Assembly: GCA_964411785.1 (NCBI GenBank)
Contig: CAYPMJ010000117.1
Location: 1-5,863 of the forward strand
Origin: RUG626 sp964411785
Lineage (GTDB): Bacteria; Bacillota; Clostridia; Oscillospirales; Oscillospiraceae
Direction: 5' to 3'
DNA length: 5,863 nucleotides
How positions within the stretch are numbered: position 1 is the first letter of the stretch; every line of letters begins with the position of its first letter. The notes beneath the pieces are model-generated. The model was given only the letters and a program-made list of their open reading frames with translations, was not told where the DNA came from and ran no database searches. Both the position numbers and the translations under genes were made by a program. Of the stretch, positions 5,485 through 5,863 are shown one piece after another.

Positions 5485-5747
5485 GGACAGGCCGATGTGC
5501 GGAGGATAGTATTTTATGGAGAAGACGTGTTCTCCGCACAGAGCTGCATGGTTTCGATTGCGCACGTGCTGCCGGTTCTCCGTTGTTGCCCATGACATCG
5601 GGGTTTTAGTTGCCGTCACGGTTTGCAGGTGGGACATGATGGGAAATTCGGATGTGCCTGTTGTGCTCCGCCCGGGAGAGCTGTTAATCATTCGATCGGT
5701 GAGGATGTAAGCAGGATTTTAATGAAAGTGAGCGCAGAGCAGATTCA
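5485..5747. other. Intergenic region after the HdeD-family gene
   Basis: No recognisable gene or intrinsic terminator is present. It holds the hairpin at 5496-5540 and a very short frame at 5722-5751. A weak promoter-like pair (TTGTGC 5661-5666, 17 nt, TTAATC 5684-5689) matches consensus too poorly to assign. The frame 5516-5710 (64 codons) starts behind a GGAGGA but its Cys-, Arg- and Trp-rich product resembles no protein and looks non-coding. Confidence 0.4.
5496..5540 (+). other. Hairpin with buried Shine-Dalgarno-like sequence
   Basis: TGTGCGGAG (5496-5504) and CTCCGCACA (5532-5540) form a perfect 9-bp stem. It extends inward through G-U, A-U, U-G and A-U pairs to 5508/5528. A competing stem joins GGAGAA (5518-5523) with TTCTCC (5530-5535). 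The GGAGGA at 5501-5506 lies within the first stem, with an ATG at 5516-5518 in the loop. No T-run follows, so it is not a standard terminator. Confidence 0.5.
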
Positions 5748-5751
5748 ATGA
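5722..5751 (+). CDS. Possible 9-codon leader peptide coupled to the last gene
   Basis: The frame starts at an ATG at 5722 (product MKVSAEQIQ) with a weak AGGA at 5713-5716 in front. Its TGA (5749-5751) overlaps the ATG of the next gene at 5748 as ATGA, the arrangement seen in translational coupling. The downstream gene lacks a strong ribosome site of its own, which would make coupling useful. It is so short that chance is a real alternative. Confidence 0.25.
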   Translation: MKVSAEQIQ

Positions 5752-5863
5752 AAAAGGAAATCTATCTGAAGCCGGATAATCTGAAGCCGGTGAGAACAGT
5801 CGATGAACGGCTTGCGTCCTTTAATATTGAGATGGCCGAGATCACAGGCGGAACATTTTGGAA
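5748..5863 (+). CDS. N-terminal fragment, possibly a GH79-like glycoside hydrolase (beta-glucuronidase type)
   Basis: The frame starts at the ATG at 5748 and is open to the window end, giving 38 complete codons. The visible residues include the start MKKEIYLKPDNLKPVR and then ERLASFNIEMAEITGGTFW at about 20-38. The SFNIEM...TGGTFW stretch resembles the start of the catalytic barrel in GH79/heparanase-like hydrolases of Firmicutes, by recollection only. No signal peptide is present, so a cytoplasmic protein is expected. A 5-residue repeat (LKPDN, LKPVR) is encoded near the start. Translation of this frame is likely; the product name is tentative because over 90% of such a protein would lie outside the window. 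Confidence 0.5.
   Translation, partial: MKKEIYLKPDNLKPVRTVDERLASFNIEMAEITGGTFW
5764..5790 (+). repeat. Short in-frame tandem repeat
   Basis: ATCTGAAGCCGG occurs at 5764-5775 and again at 5779-5790, a 15-nt period. It encodes Leu-Lys-Pro twice, five residues apart, near the N-terminus of the last gene. It probably reflects a small slippage duplication. Confidence 0.7.

Noticed and set aside
5661..5689. Promoter candidate TTGTGC / TTAATC with 17-nt spacing
   Set aside because: The -10 box matches only two of six consensus positions and there is no properly placed extended -10; spacing alone is not enough.
5516..5710. 64-codon plus-strand frame behind a GGAGGA site
   Set aside because: The product is rich in Cys, Arg and Trp, has no domain-like pattern, and its ribosome site is locked in a hairpin; it looks like a chance frame.

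Overview
The window looks like a chromosomal segment of a moderately GC-rich, low-to-mid GC Gram-positive anaerobe, most likely a Clostridia (Oscillospirales-type) gut bacterium. The reasons are the linked ApbE / NusG-domain-II / Gx-transporter genes, which typically occur together in Firmicutes, a SEDS cell-wall polymerase, strong Shine-Dalgarno sites of the AGGAGG type, and frequent GTG/TTG starts. This is inference from gene content; no rRNA or other phylogenetic marker is present.

Layout. (1) Positions 1-1136, plus strand: a tight three-gene operon fragment made of the 3' end of an FAD:protein FMN transferase (ApbE), a small membrane-anchored NusG-domain-II protein and a Gx-transporter/EetB-like membrane protein. 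Together they suggest a membrane flavin/quinone electron-transfer module outside the cytoplasm. (2) 1137-1484: a long non-coding stretch with a good extended -10 promoter at 1307-1335, followed by a structured leader of about 140 nt with competing GC-rich pairings and a T7 run. (3) 1485-2621: a RodA/FtsW/SpoVE-family (SEDS) peptidoglycan glycosyltransferase. (4) 2691-4004: a cytoplasmic GH13 alpha-glycosidase with all catalytic residues, possibly co-transcribed with the SEDS gene. (5) 4005-4180: a convergent intergenic gap with no recognisable terminator. (6) 4181-4741 (minus) and 4930-5484 (plus): a TetR-family regulator divergent from an HdeD/DUF308 membrane protein. Their shared control region carries overlapping GCAAC/GTTGC inverted repeats in which the -35 boxes of two opposed promoters abut. 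(7) 5485-5747: a non-coding gap with a 9-bp perfect hairpin that buries a Shine-Dalgarno-like sequence. (8) 5748-5863: the N-terminus of a further gene, possibly a GH79-like glycoside hydrolase, cut by the window edge.

No mobile element, CRISPR array, tRNA or rRNA is visible. The region is mostly ordinary housekeeping and accessory metabolism. The points most worth following up are the TetR/HdeD operator architecture, the structured leader ahead of the SEDS gene, and the flavinylation-linked membrane module.
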